NCBI GenBank assembly: GCA_004556395.1
Contig: SFHK01000027.1
Location: forward strand, 1-29,110
Direction of reading: 5' to 3'
Source of the DNA: Clostridiales bacterium
GTDB taxonomy: Bacteria; Bacillota; Clostridia; Christensenellales; Aristaeellaceae
Length of the DNA: 29,110 bases
Shown: one piece after another, positions 15,746 to 22,978 of the stretch
Position numbering within the stretch: position 1 is the stretch's first letter
How the letters are laid out: every line of letters starts with the position of its first letter
Program-made: the position numbers and the translations under genes
The notes under the pieces: model-generated
The model's database searches: none
What the model was told of the DNA's origin: nothing
What the model saw: only the letters and a program-made list of their open reading frames with translations

Positions 15746-15771
15746 GTATCACGAGCGTTTTTCGCTGTCAA
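15743..15771 (-). promoter_or_regulatory. Near-consensus promoter of the lacI-type gene
   Basis: On the minus strand, TTGACA (15771-15766), a 17-bp spacer and TACAAT (15748-15743). It is overlapped by the candidate operator. Confidence 0.8.
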
Positions 15772-15832
15772 TACGCCCACGACGCATTTGTGAAAACTGC
15801 CGACCGTATGCGCTTTCATCTTCCGCAATGTG

Positions 15833-15860
15833 AAAAAAGAGCCGCCCTTTTCAAAGCGGC
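15833..15860 (-). terminator. Terminator of galT
   Basis: On the minus strand a GC-rich stem (GCCGC at 15860-15856 with GCGGC at 15845-15841, plus inner AT pairs) is followed by a T-run at 15839-15833. It lies 27 nt after the galT stop. Confidence 0.8.
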
Positions 15861-15887
15861 AGCCCTTTTCATGACAAACGATTGACC

Positions 15888-17390
15888 TTACGCGCGGTCA
15901 AAGCCGCAGGTGTTCAGGAAGCGCACGAAGCCCTCGCGGCCTTCCGGCGTCTGCTTGTATACGCCCGCGTCGGCCAGCACGCGGCGGCACTTTTCGCCCA
16001 GACCCTTGTGGATGATCTCCGTCGCCTGCTCCGGCGTGTTCGCGCTTCCGAAGCGGGACACGAGCTCGCGCGTCCAGTCCCAGTGACGGGCCAGCGGCGC
16101 GTCGGCGGCAGGTACGTCGGTCAGCGCGCGTTCGCCGGTCAGGTAGGCTTCCACGTCCTTCAGCTCCGTGAGCAGCCGTCCGGGCAGAATCATCAGACCC
16201 ATTACCTCGATCAGGCCGATGTTTTCCTTCTTGATGTGATGCAGGTCGGCGTGCGGATGGAAGATGCCCAGCGGATTTTCCGCGCTGGTGCGGTTGTTGC
16301 GCAGCACCAGATCCAGCTTCCATTCGCCGCCCGCGCGGCGCAGGATAGGCGTGATGGTGTTGTGCTTCTGGTCGGTCTCGGCGTAGACGCCCAGCGCCTC
16401 GTCCGAATAGCCGCGCCACGCGTTCAGCACCTGAACCGCCTTGCGAACGAGCGTCTCCGCGTCCGTGCTCTTCAGGCGCAGGCAGCTCATCGGCCAGTCC
16501 ACGATGGAGGCGCGAATCGCCGGATCGTCCGCCGTCAGCGCGATTTCGTCCCCGGCGCGATCCATCGGGAACTCGTAGTTTCCCCCCTGGAAGTGGTCGT
16601 GCGTAAGAATCGAGCCGCCCACGATGGGCAGATCGGCGTTGGAGCCGAGGAAATAGTGCGGGAACTGCTCCACAAAGGCGAACAGGCGGCGGAAGCCGGC
16701 CTCGGAAATCGCCATCGGGCGATGAATATCGCTCAGCACGATGCAATGCTCGTTATAATATAGGTAGGGAGAATACTGCATGTGCCAGCTTTCGCCGTTC
16801 AGGTTCAGCGGAATCATGCGGTGATTCTGGCGCGCCGGGAAGCCGGGCCGCCCCGCATAGCCGGGATTTTCCACGCACAGCATGCACTTGGGATACCCCG
16901 CGGCCTTGCTCTTGAGCGCGTTGGCGATGTCGCGCGGATCCTTCTCCGGCTTGGACAGGTTGATCGTGATTTCCAGCCCCTCGGCGAAGAAGCGGGCGTT
17001 TTTGCGGATGCGGTCTACCTTGATATAGTCCGCGTCCCGGCACATCTGGTAGAACCATTTCGTCGCTTTCTCCGGCGAGCGGCGGTATTTTTCAAAGAAG
17101 CGTGCGCGCACCTCATAGGGCGACGGCGTTACGCATCCGGCCAGCTTCGCCGAAAACAGGTCGCGCGATTCGCCGGTATCGTTGATCACGCCGCGGCGAA
17201 CCGCGTCGTCGCACAGCGCGTTCAGCGCCTCGGTCATCGTGTCGCCCAGCGGCGCTTCCGCGTTCGCGTTCTCCTCGGGCGCGTCCAGACGCATGGCCTC
17301 CAGAAGGCAGTTGCGCGCGTAAGCGCGATCCTCCGTCTCAATCAGTCGGGTTCGTTCCGCAAAATCCAGCAGCCGTTCCATTGCGGACAT
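15888..17390 (-). CDS. galT: Galactose-1-phosphate uridylyltransferase, class II
   Basis: The 500-aa protein is a class II GalT, the form found in Bacillota and unlike the roughly 350-aa class I enzyme of E. coli. It exchanges UMP between UDP-glucose and galactose 1-phosphate in the Leloir pathway. Two domains are visible: an N-terminal part with the SYE/SPYEVRARF region, and the HIT-like part with HRPM, GGSILTHDHFQGG (HDHFQGG at 264-270) and the IFHPHADLHHIKKENIG segment. AAGGAGG lies 7 nt before the ATG. Its own promoter is back to back with that of galK, and a palindrome TATGTACATA (17404-17413) lies in the leader. No galE or galM is in the window. Confidence 0.95.
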   Translation of the reverse strand: MSAMERLLDFAERTRLIETEDRAYARNCLLEAMRLDAPEENANAEAPLGDTMTEALNALCDDAVRRGVINDTGESRDLFSAKLAGCVTPSPYEVRARFFEKYRRSPEKATKWFYQMCRDADYIKVDRIRKNARFFAEGLEITINLSKPEKDPRDIANALKSKAAGYPKCMLCVENPGYAGRPGFPARQNHRMIPLNLNGESWHMQYSPYLYYNEHCIVLSDIHRPMAISEAGFRRLFAFVEQFPHYFLGSNADLPIVGGSILTHDHFQGGNYEFPMDRAGDEIALTADDPAIRASIVDWPMSCLRLKSTDAETLVRKAVQVLNAWRGYSDEALGVYAETDQKHNTITPILRRAGGEWKLDLVLRNNRTSAENPLGIFHPHADLHHIKKENIGLIEVMGLMILPGRLLTELKDVEAYLTGERALTDVPAADAPLARHWDWTRELVSRFGSANTPEQATEIIHKGLGEKCRRVLADAGVYKQTPEGREGFVRFLNTCGFDRA

Positions 17391-17403
17391 ATAAAGGCCT
17401 CCT

Positions 17404-17413
17404 TATGTACATA
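17404..17413. promoter_or_regulatory. Palindrome near the galT transcription start
   Basis: A perfect 10-bp palindrome, TATGTACATA, lies in the galT leader just upstream of its ribosome binding site. It could be an operator half or full site; no regulator gene adjoins the pair. Confidence 0.35.
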
Positions 17414-17422
17414 CATAGGGCT

Positions 17423-17451
17423 ATTATTGCGCGTTCCGGGTGAAATGTCAA
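17423..17451 (-). promoter_or_regulatory. galT promoter
   Basis: On the minus strand, TTGACA (17451-17446), a 17-bp spacer and AATAAT (17428-17423), about 30 nt before the galT start. Confidence 0.78.
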
Positions 17452-17460
17452 GAAAAACTG

Positions 17461-17489
17461 TTGCCAAGAACGCAAATTCGCGCTACAAT
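17461..17489 (+). promoter_or_regulatory. galK promoter
   Basis: TTGCCA (17461-17466), a 17-bp spacer and TACAAT (17484-17489). Its -35 box is only 9 bp from the -35 box of the divergent galT promoter, so both share upstream DNA. Confidence 0.78.
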
Positions 17490-17521
17490 AGAAAATGAGA
17501 AAAACTGAAGAGGTGGCTCGA

Positions 17522-18757
17522 ATGGATTTTAATCGCCTAGTTCGCCTGTATGGCGGCGAGGAACCCGCCAACCGGCAGCTTGCGCGCTTTGAGGCGCTGA
17601 AGGAACACTTTATCCGTCATTTCGGCTCCGCCGATGGCTGCGAACTGATTTCCGCGCCCGGCCGCACCGAAATCGCCGGCAATCATACCGATCACAATCA
17701 CGGCTGTGTGCTCGCGGCGTCCGTGGACATGGACACCGTGGCGCTCGCCCGCAAAACGAACGACAACCGCGTGACGCTGTATTCCGCGGGCTACGACAAG
17801 CCGTTCGTCGTGGACGTGAGCGATCTCACCGTGCATGAGGACGAAAAGGAAACCACGCTGGCGCTGATTCGCGGCGTAGCGGCCGAAATGAAGAAGGCCG
17901 GCTTCGCCGTGGGCGGCTTTGAGGCGGAGGTTTCCAGCACCGTCATGCGCGGCAGCGGCCTGTCGTCCTCCGCGGCGTTCGAGGTCATGCTGGTGGCCGT
18001 GAACGACGCGCTGTACAATGGCTGGACAGTCGATCATCAGCTGAACGCGAAGCTGAGCCAGAAGGCCGAGAACAACTATTTCCTGAAGCCCTGCGGCCTG
18101 ATGGATCAGATGGCCAGCGCCGTCGGCGGGCTGGTGTTCATCGATTTCAATCACGGCGACGCGCAGGTGGAAGCCGTTCAGTACGATTTCCTGAAGAAGG
18201 GCTTCATTCCCTGCGTTGTGACCGCCGGCGGCGACCACGGCAACCTGACGAACGAATACGCCGCCATTCCCGCCGAAATGAAGCAGGTTGCACGCCTGCT
18301 CGGCGGCGAGACGCTGCGCGACGTGGAGGACAAGGTAGAGTCTTCCATTGCACTTCTGAAGGGCAAGGTACCCGACCGCGCCATTCTGCGCGCGCTGCAC
18401 TTTGTGGACGAGGATCGCCGCGTGCGCGAGATGCTCACGGCGCTCAAAAATGACGATCTCGCGTCGTTCTTTGACGGCGTAATCGCCTCCGGCGAAAGCA
18501 GCTGGATGCTGCTGCAGAACCTGTTCGTGCCCGGCGGCGACAATCAGGAAATGCCGCTGGCGCTGGAAATGAGCCGCCGCATGCTGACCGGCCGCGGCGC
18601 GTGGCGCATTCACGGCGGCGGCTTCGCCGGAACGATTCTGGCTTTTGTGCCCGTCGATCTGATGCCCGCCTACCGCGAAGCGATGGATTCCGTGTTCGGA
18701 CAGGGCGCGGTCAAACCGCTGTACATCCGTCCGGAGGGCGCCGTGTGGCTGCGCTGA
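17522..18757 (+). CDS. galK: Galactokinase
   Basis: The 411-aa GHMP-family kinase phosphorylates galactose with ATP to galactose 1-phosphate, the substrate of the divergent galT product. The galactokinase signature is GRTEIAGNHTDHNHG (from residue 48), with Asn where E. coli GalK has Glu (GEHTD), a form seen in clostridial enzymes. The phosphate loop is GSGLSSSAA (144-152), the catalytic Asp lies in CGLMDQMAS (Asp195), and motif 3 is GGGFAG (365-370). An ATG 27 nt upstream is in frame, but AGAGG (17509-17513) 8 nt before 17522 favours the shorter form. tsaE starts 12 nt downstream with no terminator between, so galK and the t6A genes probably share transcripts. Confidence 0.94.
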   Translation: MDFNRLVRLYGGEEPANRQLARFEALKEHFIRHFGSADGCELISAPGRTEIAGNHTDHNHGCVLAASVDMDTVALARKTNDNRVTLYSAGYDKPFVVDVSDLTVHEDEKETTLALIRGVAAEMKKAGFAVGGFEAEVSSTVMRGSGLSSSAAFEVMLVAVNDALYNGWTVDHQLNAKLSQKAENNYFLKPCGLMDQMASAVGGLVFIDFNHGDAQVEAVQYDFLKKGFIPCVVTAGGDHGNLTNEYAAIPAEMKQVARLLGGETLRDVEDKVESSIALLKGKVPDRAILRALHFVDEDRRVREMLTALKNDDLASFFDGVIASGESSWMLLQNLFVPGGDNQEMPLALEMSRRMLTGRGAWRIHGGGFAGTILAFVPVDLMPAYREAMDSVFGQGAVKPLYIRPEGAVWLR

Positions 18758-18769
18758 TCGGGGAGACGC

Positions 18770-19243
18770 ATGTATTATACGCATAACAGCGAAGATACCT
18801 TCGCATTCGGGCAGGCGCTGGGCGCCTGCCTTCAAAAAGGAGACTCCGTGCTTCTGTACGGCGATCTCGGCACGGGCAAGAGCGTGCTGGCCCGCGGCTG
18901 CGCGCGCGCGCTGGGCGTGACGGACGCGATGACGAGCCCCACGTTCACGCTGATGCAGCCCTACCGCGGAACGGCGCTGCCGGTGTATCATTTCGACCTG
19001 TACCGCCTTTCCAGCGCGGATGAGCTGTTCGCCGCGGGATTGGAGGAATCCATCGGCGGCGACGGCGTGGCGCTGATCGAGTGGCCGCAGCAGGCGGACG
19101 TATGCCCCGATGTGCGCATCGAGCTCGATCTGGTGCGCGGCGCGGGCTTCGACGACCGCGAAATCGAGCTGACCTGCTTCCTGCCCGAGGGGCGCGAGGC
19201 ACTGATTCGAAACGCGCTTTCAAAATGGGAGGTGCGCGCATGA
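18770..19243 (+). CDS. tsaE: tRNA threonylcarbamoyladenosine biosynthesis ATPase TsaE
   Basis: The 157-aa P-loop ATPase has Walker A GDLGTGKS (31-38) and the family segments DAMTSPTFTLMQPY and HFDLYRL. TsaE works with TsaB and TsaD in making t6A at position 37 of tRNAs that read ANN codons. GGGGAG lies 4 nt before the ATG. The end overlaps the tsaB start by 4 nt (ATGA). tsaD is not in this window. Confidence 0.95.
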   Translation: MYYTHNSEDTFAFGQALGACLQKGDSVLLYGDLGTGKSVLARGCARALGVTDAMTSPTFTLMQPYRGTALPVYHFDLYRLSSADELFAAGLEESIGGDGVALIEWPQQADVCPDVRIELDLVRGAGFDDREIELTCFLPEGREALIRNALSKWEVRA

Positions 19244-19947
19244 TTCTTCTTTCCATCGATACCTCCGGCCCGGCCTGCTCCGCGGCGCTGCTCGCGGACG
19301 ACCGCCTGCTTGGAGAAATCGTGATCAATTCGGCGCTCACGCATTCGGAAACGATCATGCCCGCCGTGGACGAGCTGCTCAGCCGCGAGAACCTGACGTG
19401 CGCGGACGTGGATCTGTTCGCCGTCGCGGCCGGGCCGGGCTCGTTCACCGGCGTGCGCATCGGCGTGTGCGCGGCGAAGGGCATGGCGCACGCGGCCGGC
19501 AAGCCCTGCGCGCGCGTGAATTCGCTGGCCGCGCTGGCCGCCGGGCTGCCCTTTGTTCCCGGCGTCGTCTGCCCGATTCTGGACGCGCGCCGCGAGCAGG
19601 TGTACTGCGCCGCCTACCGCTGGACGGGCGCGGCGCTGCCCGAAAAGATTCTGCCGGACGCGGCGCTGCCGCTGACCGAGCTTTTGAAAGCACTGCCCGA
19701 AAACGAAATCATCACCTTCACCGGCGACGGCGCAGCCGTTCACGAAGCGCGCATTCGCGCGCTGCTGGGCGAACGCGCGCGGTTCGCGCCGCCGCATGCC
19801 CGCGTGCTGCGCGCATCATCCGCCGCGTACTGGGCCAGACTGGATTCATCCTGTCACATGGAAGCCCGGCTGCTGACGCCCATCTACCTGCGCGCGCCGC
19901 AGGCCGAGCGCGAGCGCAGCGAAAAGGCGACGAGGGCGAAGCTGTGA
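19240..19947 (+). CDS. tsaB: tRNA threonylcarbamoyladenosine biosynthesis protein TsaB
   Basis: This 235-aa ASKHA-fold paralogue of TsaD begins with the phosphate-1 strand MILLSIDTSG and has the family signature GPGSFTGVRIG (65-75). It lacks the metal-binding histidines of TsaD, as expected, and forms the scaffold of the TsaBDE complex. An open frame continues upstream inside tsaE, but GGGAGG (19227-19232) 7 nt before the ATG and the family N-terminus set the start at 19240. It overlaps tsaE by 4 nt and the next gene by 4 nt (GTGA). Confidence 0.95.
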   Translation: MILLSIDTSGPACSAALLADDRLLGEIVINSALTHSETIMPAVDELLSRENLTCADVDLFAVAAGPGSFTGVRIGVCAAKGMAHAAGKPCARVNSLAALAAGLPFVPGVVCPILDARREQVYCAAYRWTGAALPEKILPDAALPLTELLKALPENEIITFTGDGAAVHEARIRALLGERARFAPPHARVLRASSAAYWARLDSSCHMEARLLTPIYLRAPQAERERSEKATRAKL

Positions 19948-20438
19948 GCCGCGCCATACGCTATGCCGCGCCCGCCGATTTTGAGGTCATATACGCCATC
20001 GAGCGCGCCTGCTTTCCCACCCCATGGGAAGCGGACGTGCTGGTGCACGACCTTTCCAAGAATCCGTGCGCGCGCTATCTCCTGATTCTGGAGGGCGCGC
20101 AGGTGGTCGGCTATGGCTGCCTGTGGCTTTTGATGGAGGAAGCGCACCTGATGAGCGTGGCGATTCTTCCGGAATTCCGGCGCGCGGGCGCGGGCGAAGC
20201 GCTCATGCGAGCGCTGATTCAGGCGGCCGCGGACGGCGGCGCGCGCTTTATGGAGCTGGAATGCCGCCGCGGCAATCAGGCCGCGCAGGCGCTGTATCAT
20301 AAGCTCGGCTTCCTGCGCGTAGGATGCAGAAAGGGTTATTACGAGGATACCGGCGAGGACGCGTTCGTGTACGCGCTGATCGCGCTGCCGCCCGGCCGTC
20401 CGGACGACGACCCGTTTCTGAACGGCGCACGCCCTTAA
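19944..20438 (+). CDS. rimI: Ribosomal protein S18-alanine N-acetyltransferase-like GNAT protein
   Basis: The 164-aa GNAT acetyltransferase has an acetyl-CoA loop RRAGAG (79-84), the MSVAILPEFRR strand and the ALYHKLGF motif typical of RimI. RimI acetylates N-termini, classically of ribosomal protein S18, and is often encoded beside tsaB, as here. Translation starts at GTG 19944, overlapping the tsaB stop as GTGA, with GAGGG 7-8 nt upstream. No in-frame ATG fits the family N-terminus. The C-terminal tail after about residue 148 is Pro/Asp-rich and slightly longer than usual. No clear terminator follows; a new promoter begins 12 nt later. Confidence 0.92.
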   Translation: MSRAIRYAAPADFEVIYAIERACFPTPWEADVLVHDLSKNPCARYLLILEGAQVVGYGCLWLLMEEAHLMSVAILPEFRRAGAGEALMRALIQAAADGGARFMELECRRGNQAAQALYHKLGFLRVGCRKGYYEDTGEDAFVYALIALPPGRPDDDPFLNGARP

Positions 20439-20449
20439 AGGGGAAGGCG

Positions 20450-20478
20450 TAGACAAATTTACATTCATACGGTAAGAT
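20450..20478 (+). promoter_or_regulatory. Promoter of the hydrolase-murF-ddl operon
   Basis: TAGACA (20450-20455), a 17-bp spacer and TAAGAT (20473-20478). The predicted start near 20485 supports the TTG start codon at 20521 for the first gene. Confidence 0.65.
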
Positions 20479-20520
20479 AAAGAAATGTGTGCCCATGAAC
20501 GCTGGAAGGAGGCGTGGCGA

Positions 20521-21300
20521 TTGGTCTTTGAGAGCAACGGCGCCCGGATGAATTATGAGGTGGCAGGCGACAGCGGTCGCGTGCTTCTGCTTCTGCACGG
20601 CTGGGGCGGCTGCATCAACAGCTGGCTGCCCGTGATCCGCGATTTCCAGCGCGAATGCCGCGTGGTGGCCGTGGATTTCCCCGGATTCGGCGAGAGTCCG
20701 GAGCCGTCCGAGGGCTGGTCGGTGACCGAATACGCGCGCCTGACCGCGGATTTCATCGAATCGCTCGGCGAGGAATCGATCGACCTGATCGCCCATTCGT
20801 TCGGCGGGCGCGTAGCGCTCCTGCTTTCCACGATGATTCCGGACAAAATCGGCAGGCAGATTCTGACCGGCTGCGCCGGTCTGCCCTCAAAGAAGAGCGC
20901 GTCCGGCAGGCTGAGCGAAACGGCGTTTCACGCGCTTTCCTCCGTGGCGGACAACGCCTTCACGCGCCGCGTGATCGGCGCGGAGCGCATCGCGAGGGCG
21001 CGCGACGCCATGCGCGGGCTGTTCGGCTCCGCCGACTATAAGAACGCCTCGCCGCGCATGCGCGAGACGTTCCAGAAGGTCGTCTCGCAGGATCTGACGG
21101 ACTGCCTGCCCCTTGTAAAGGCGTCCACCCTTCTGATCTGGGGCGAAAACGACACCGCCACGCCGCAGTGGATGGGCAAAAAGATGGAAGAAACCATTCC
21201 CGGCGCGGGACTTGTGGTGTTCGAGGGCGCGGGACACTTTGCCTATCTTGAACAGTATGCCCGCTTCTACGCGATTGCGCATAAGTTCCTGCTCGGCTGA
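20521..21300 (+). CDS. Alpha/beta hydrolase
   Basis: The 259-aa alpha/beta-hydrolase-fold enzyme has an oxyanion HGWGG motif and the nucleophile elbow AHSFGG (Ser93). Asp211 (WGENDTATP) and His239 (GAGHFAYLE) complete a full catalytic triad. A short lid follows the nucleophile. There is no signal peptide. The start is taken as TTG at 20521, 8 nt after AAGGAGG (20506-20512). An in-frame ATG at 20485 has no binding site and would fall at the predicted transcription start. It is followed after 23 nt by the membrane MurF-like gene and then ddl, so a role in cell-wall precursor or lipid ester chemistry is possible. The sequence does not define the substrate. Confidence 0.88.
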   Translation: MVFESNGARMNYEVAGDSGRVLLLLHGWGGCINSWLPVIRDFQRECRVVAVDFPGFGESPEPSEGWSVTEYARLTADFIESLGEESIDLIAHSFGGRVALLLSTMIPDKIGRQILTGCAGLPSKKSASGRLSETAFHALSSVADNAFTRRVIGAERIARARDAMRGLFGSADYKNASPRMRETFQKVVSQDLTDCLPLVKASTLLIWGENDTATPQWMGKKMEETIPGAGLVVFEGAGHFAYLEQYARFYAIAHKFLLG

Positions 21301-21323
21301 CGAACAGAGGAGGTACAAGACGA

Positions 21324-22958
21324 ATGTGGTGGCTGATCATCGTTGAGCTGGCCGTTACCCTGCTGATTACGCTGGCCGCGTGCCGGTTCTACCTGCATAT
21401 GCTGCAGCTGGAAAGCTACCAGCTGGACGGCTACATGCGCTGGCTGAAGCGCGAAAAGAACCGCCAGTTCGGCTGGACGCTGAACGCCGGTCTGATCGCG
21501 AGCATTGCCGCCATCATCCTGCCGGTGCTTCTGAGCCTGTTCGGCACCGGCGAAATCAAGCGGAGCACGATTACCGCCAGCCTTCTTTCCACGGCATTCT
21601 TCACCATCTACTCGGCGCTGATGATCGTGAAGGATTTCAAAACCCGCCAGAAGAAAAAAATGAAGTTCACCGGCCGCATGATCCGCCTGACCGTCACCCT
21701 GGCGCTGGTCATCGCCGCGGCGCTGGGACTCTTGTTCCTCATCTTCCGCCGTGAATCCGCCGGTCTGGTTCTGATGTGGATTCCCCCGTTCGCGGTGATC
21801 ATTCTTGCGCCGTGGCTCACGTGGCTGGCCGCGCGCTGCATACAGCCGCTGGAGGAGGCCTTCCACCGCCGCTTCTTTCGCATGGCGCAGAAAAAGCTCG
21901 CGTCGCGGAAGAACCTGATCAAAATTGGCATCACCGGCAGCTATGGCAAGACCAGCACGAAGTTCTGCCTGCAGGCCATCCTGTCCGTGAAATACAATGT
22001 GTACGCCCCCAAGTCCTCGATCAACACGCCGATGGGTCTTTCCAAGGTGATCAACGAGGAGCTGACCGACGCGCATCAGGTGTTCATCGCTGAAATGGGC
22101 GCGCGTCACGTGGGCGACATCCGCGAGCTGGTGGAGCTGGTGCATCCGCGCTACGGCGTGCTTACCAGCGTCGGCCCCCAGCATCTGGAAACCTTTGGAG
22201 ACGTGAAAACCGTCGCCAACACCAAGTTTGAGCTGATCGAAGGCCTGCCCAAGAACGGCGTGGGCATCTTCGCCGCCGACGACGGCGAGGTCGACAAGCT
22301 CTACGAGCGCGCGAAGTGCGACAAGCGCCGCGTCGGCATCAGCGAAACCGGCATGCTGAACCTGCGCGCCGAGAACATTCAGAGCGGCCCGTTCGGCTCC
22401 CGCTTCACGCTGATTGCGGACGACGGCGAGCGCGTGGACTGCGAAACGAAGCTGCTCGGCCGTCACAACATTTCCAACCTTGTGGTCTGCTGTCAGGTCG
22501 CCCGCGAGCTGGGCATGACGATGGCGGAAATCGCCGAGGGCGTCGCGCGCGTGCAGCCCGTCGAGCATCGCCTGCAGCTGCTGCCCGGCGCGATGAATGT
22601 GATCGACGACGCGTTCAACTCCAACCCCGTGGGCGCGAAGCGCGCACTGAGCGTTTTGAAGGAGTTCCCCGGCCGTCACCTGATCATCACCCCCGGCTTC
22701 GTGGAGCTGGGCGAAAACGAGAAGGAATTCAACTATCAGCTGGGCAGGCAGATTGCCGACGCGTGCGACGCGGCGATTCTGGTCGGCCCGAAGCATACCG
22801 CGCCGATCAAGAAGGGTCTGCTGGATTCCGGCTTCCGCCCGGACGACATCAAGGTCGTTCGCACGCTGGAAGAGGCCACGGCGCTGATTCGCACTTTCGT
22901 CGGCAACGGCGACACGGTTCTGTTTGAAAACGACCTTCCCGATAATTATACGGAATAG
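21324..22958 (+). CDS. Membrane-anchored Mur ligase (MurF-like)
   Basis: The 544-aa protein has an N-terminal part of about 190 residues with about five membrane segments (near 3-22, 53-73, 85-101, 120-141 and 147-170) and a soluble Mur-ligase part. The ligase part has the ATP loop TGSYGKTS (204-211), the central domain with EMGARHVGD and TSVGPQHLETFG, and the C-terminal domain with VIDDAFNSNP. The last motifs are typical of MurF, which adds D-Ala-D-Ala to UDP-MurNAc-tripeptide. The normal MurF N-terminal UDP-binding domain is replaced by the membrane region. The next gene is ddl, which makes D-Ala-D-Ala, supporting a wall role. GAGGAGG lies 10 nt before the ATG. It may be the cell's MurF or act on a lipid-linked or other glycan substrate. 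Confidence 0.87.
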   Translation: MWWLIIVELAVTLLITLAACRFYLHMLQLESYQLDGYMRWLKREKNRQFGWTLNAGLIASIAAIILPVLLSLFGTGEIKRSTITASLLSTAFFTIYSALMIVKDFKTRQKKKMKFTGRMIRLTVTLALVIAAALGLLFLIFRRESAGLVLMWIPPFAVIILAPWLTWLAARCIQPLEEAFHRRFFRMAQKKLASRKNLIKIGITGSYGKTSTKFCLQAILSVKYNVYAPKSSINTPMGLSKVINEELTDAHQVFIAEMGARHVGDIRELVELVHPRYGVLTSVGPQHLETFGDVKTVANTKFELIEGLPKNGVGIFAADDGEVDKLYERAKCDKRRVGISETGMLNLRAENIQSGPFGSRFTLIADDGERVDCETKLLGRHNISNLVVCCQVARELGMTMAEIAEGVARVQPVEHRLQLLPGAMNVIDDAFNSNPVGAKRALSVLKEFPGRHLIITPGFVELGENEKEFNYQLGRQIADACDAAILVGPKHTAPIKKGLLDSGFRPDDIKVVRTLEEATALIRTFVGNGDTVLFENDLPDNYTE

Positions 22959-22978
22959 GAAAGGAAGCCTGAAGCATC

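Noticed and set aside
21267..22796. 509-residue minus-strand open frame opposite the MurF-like gene
   Set aside because: The plus-strand Mur ligase motifs are unambiguous; the antisense frame shows none.
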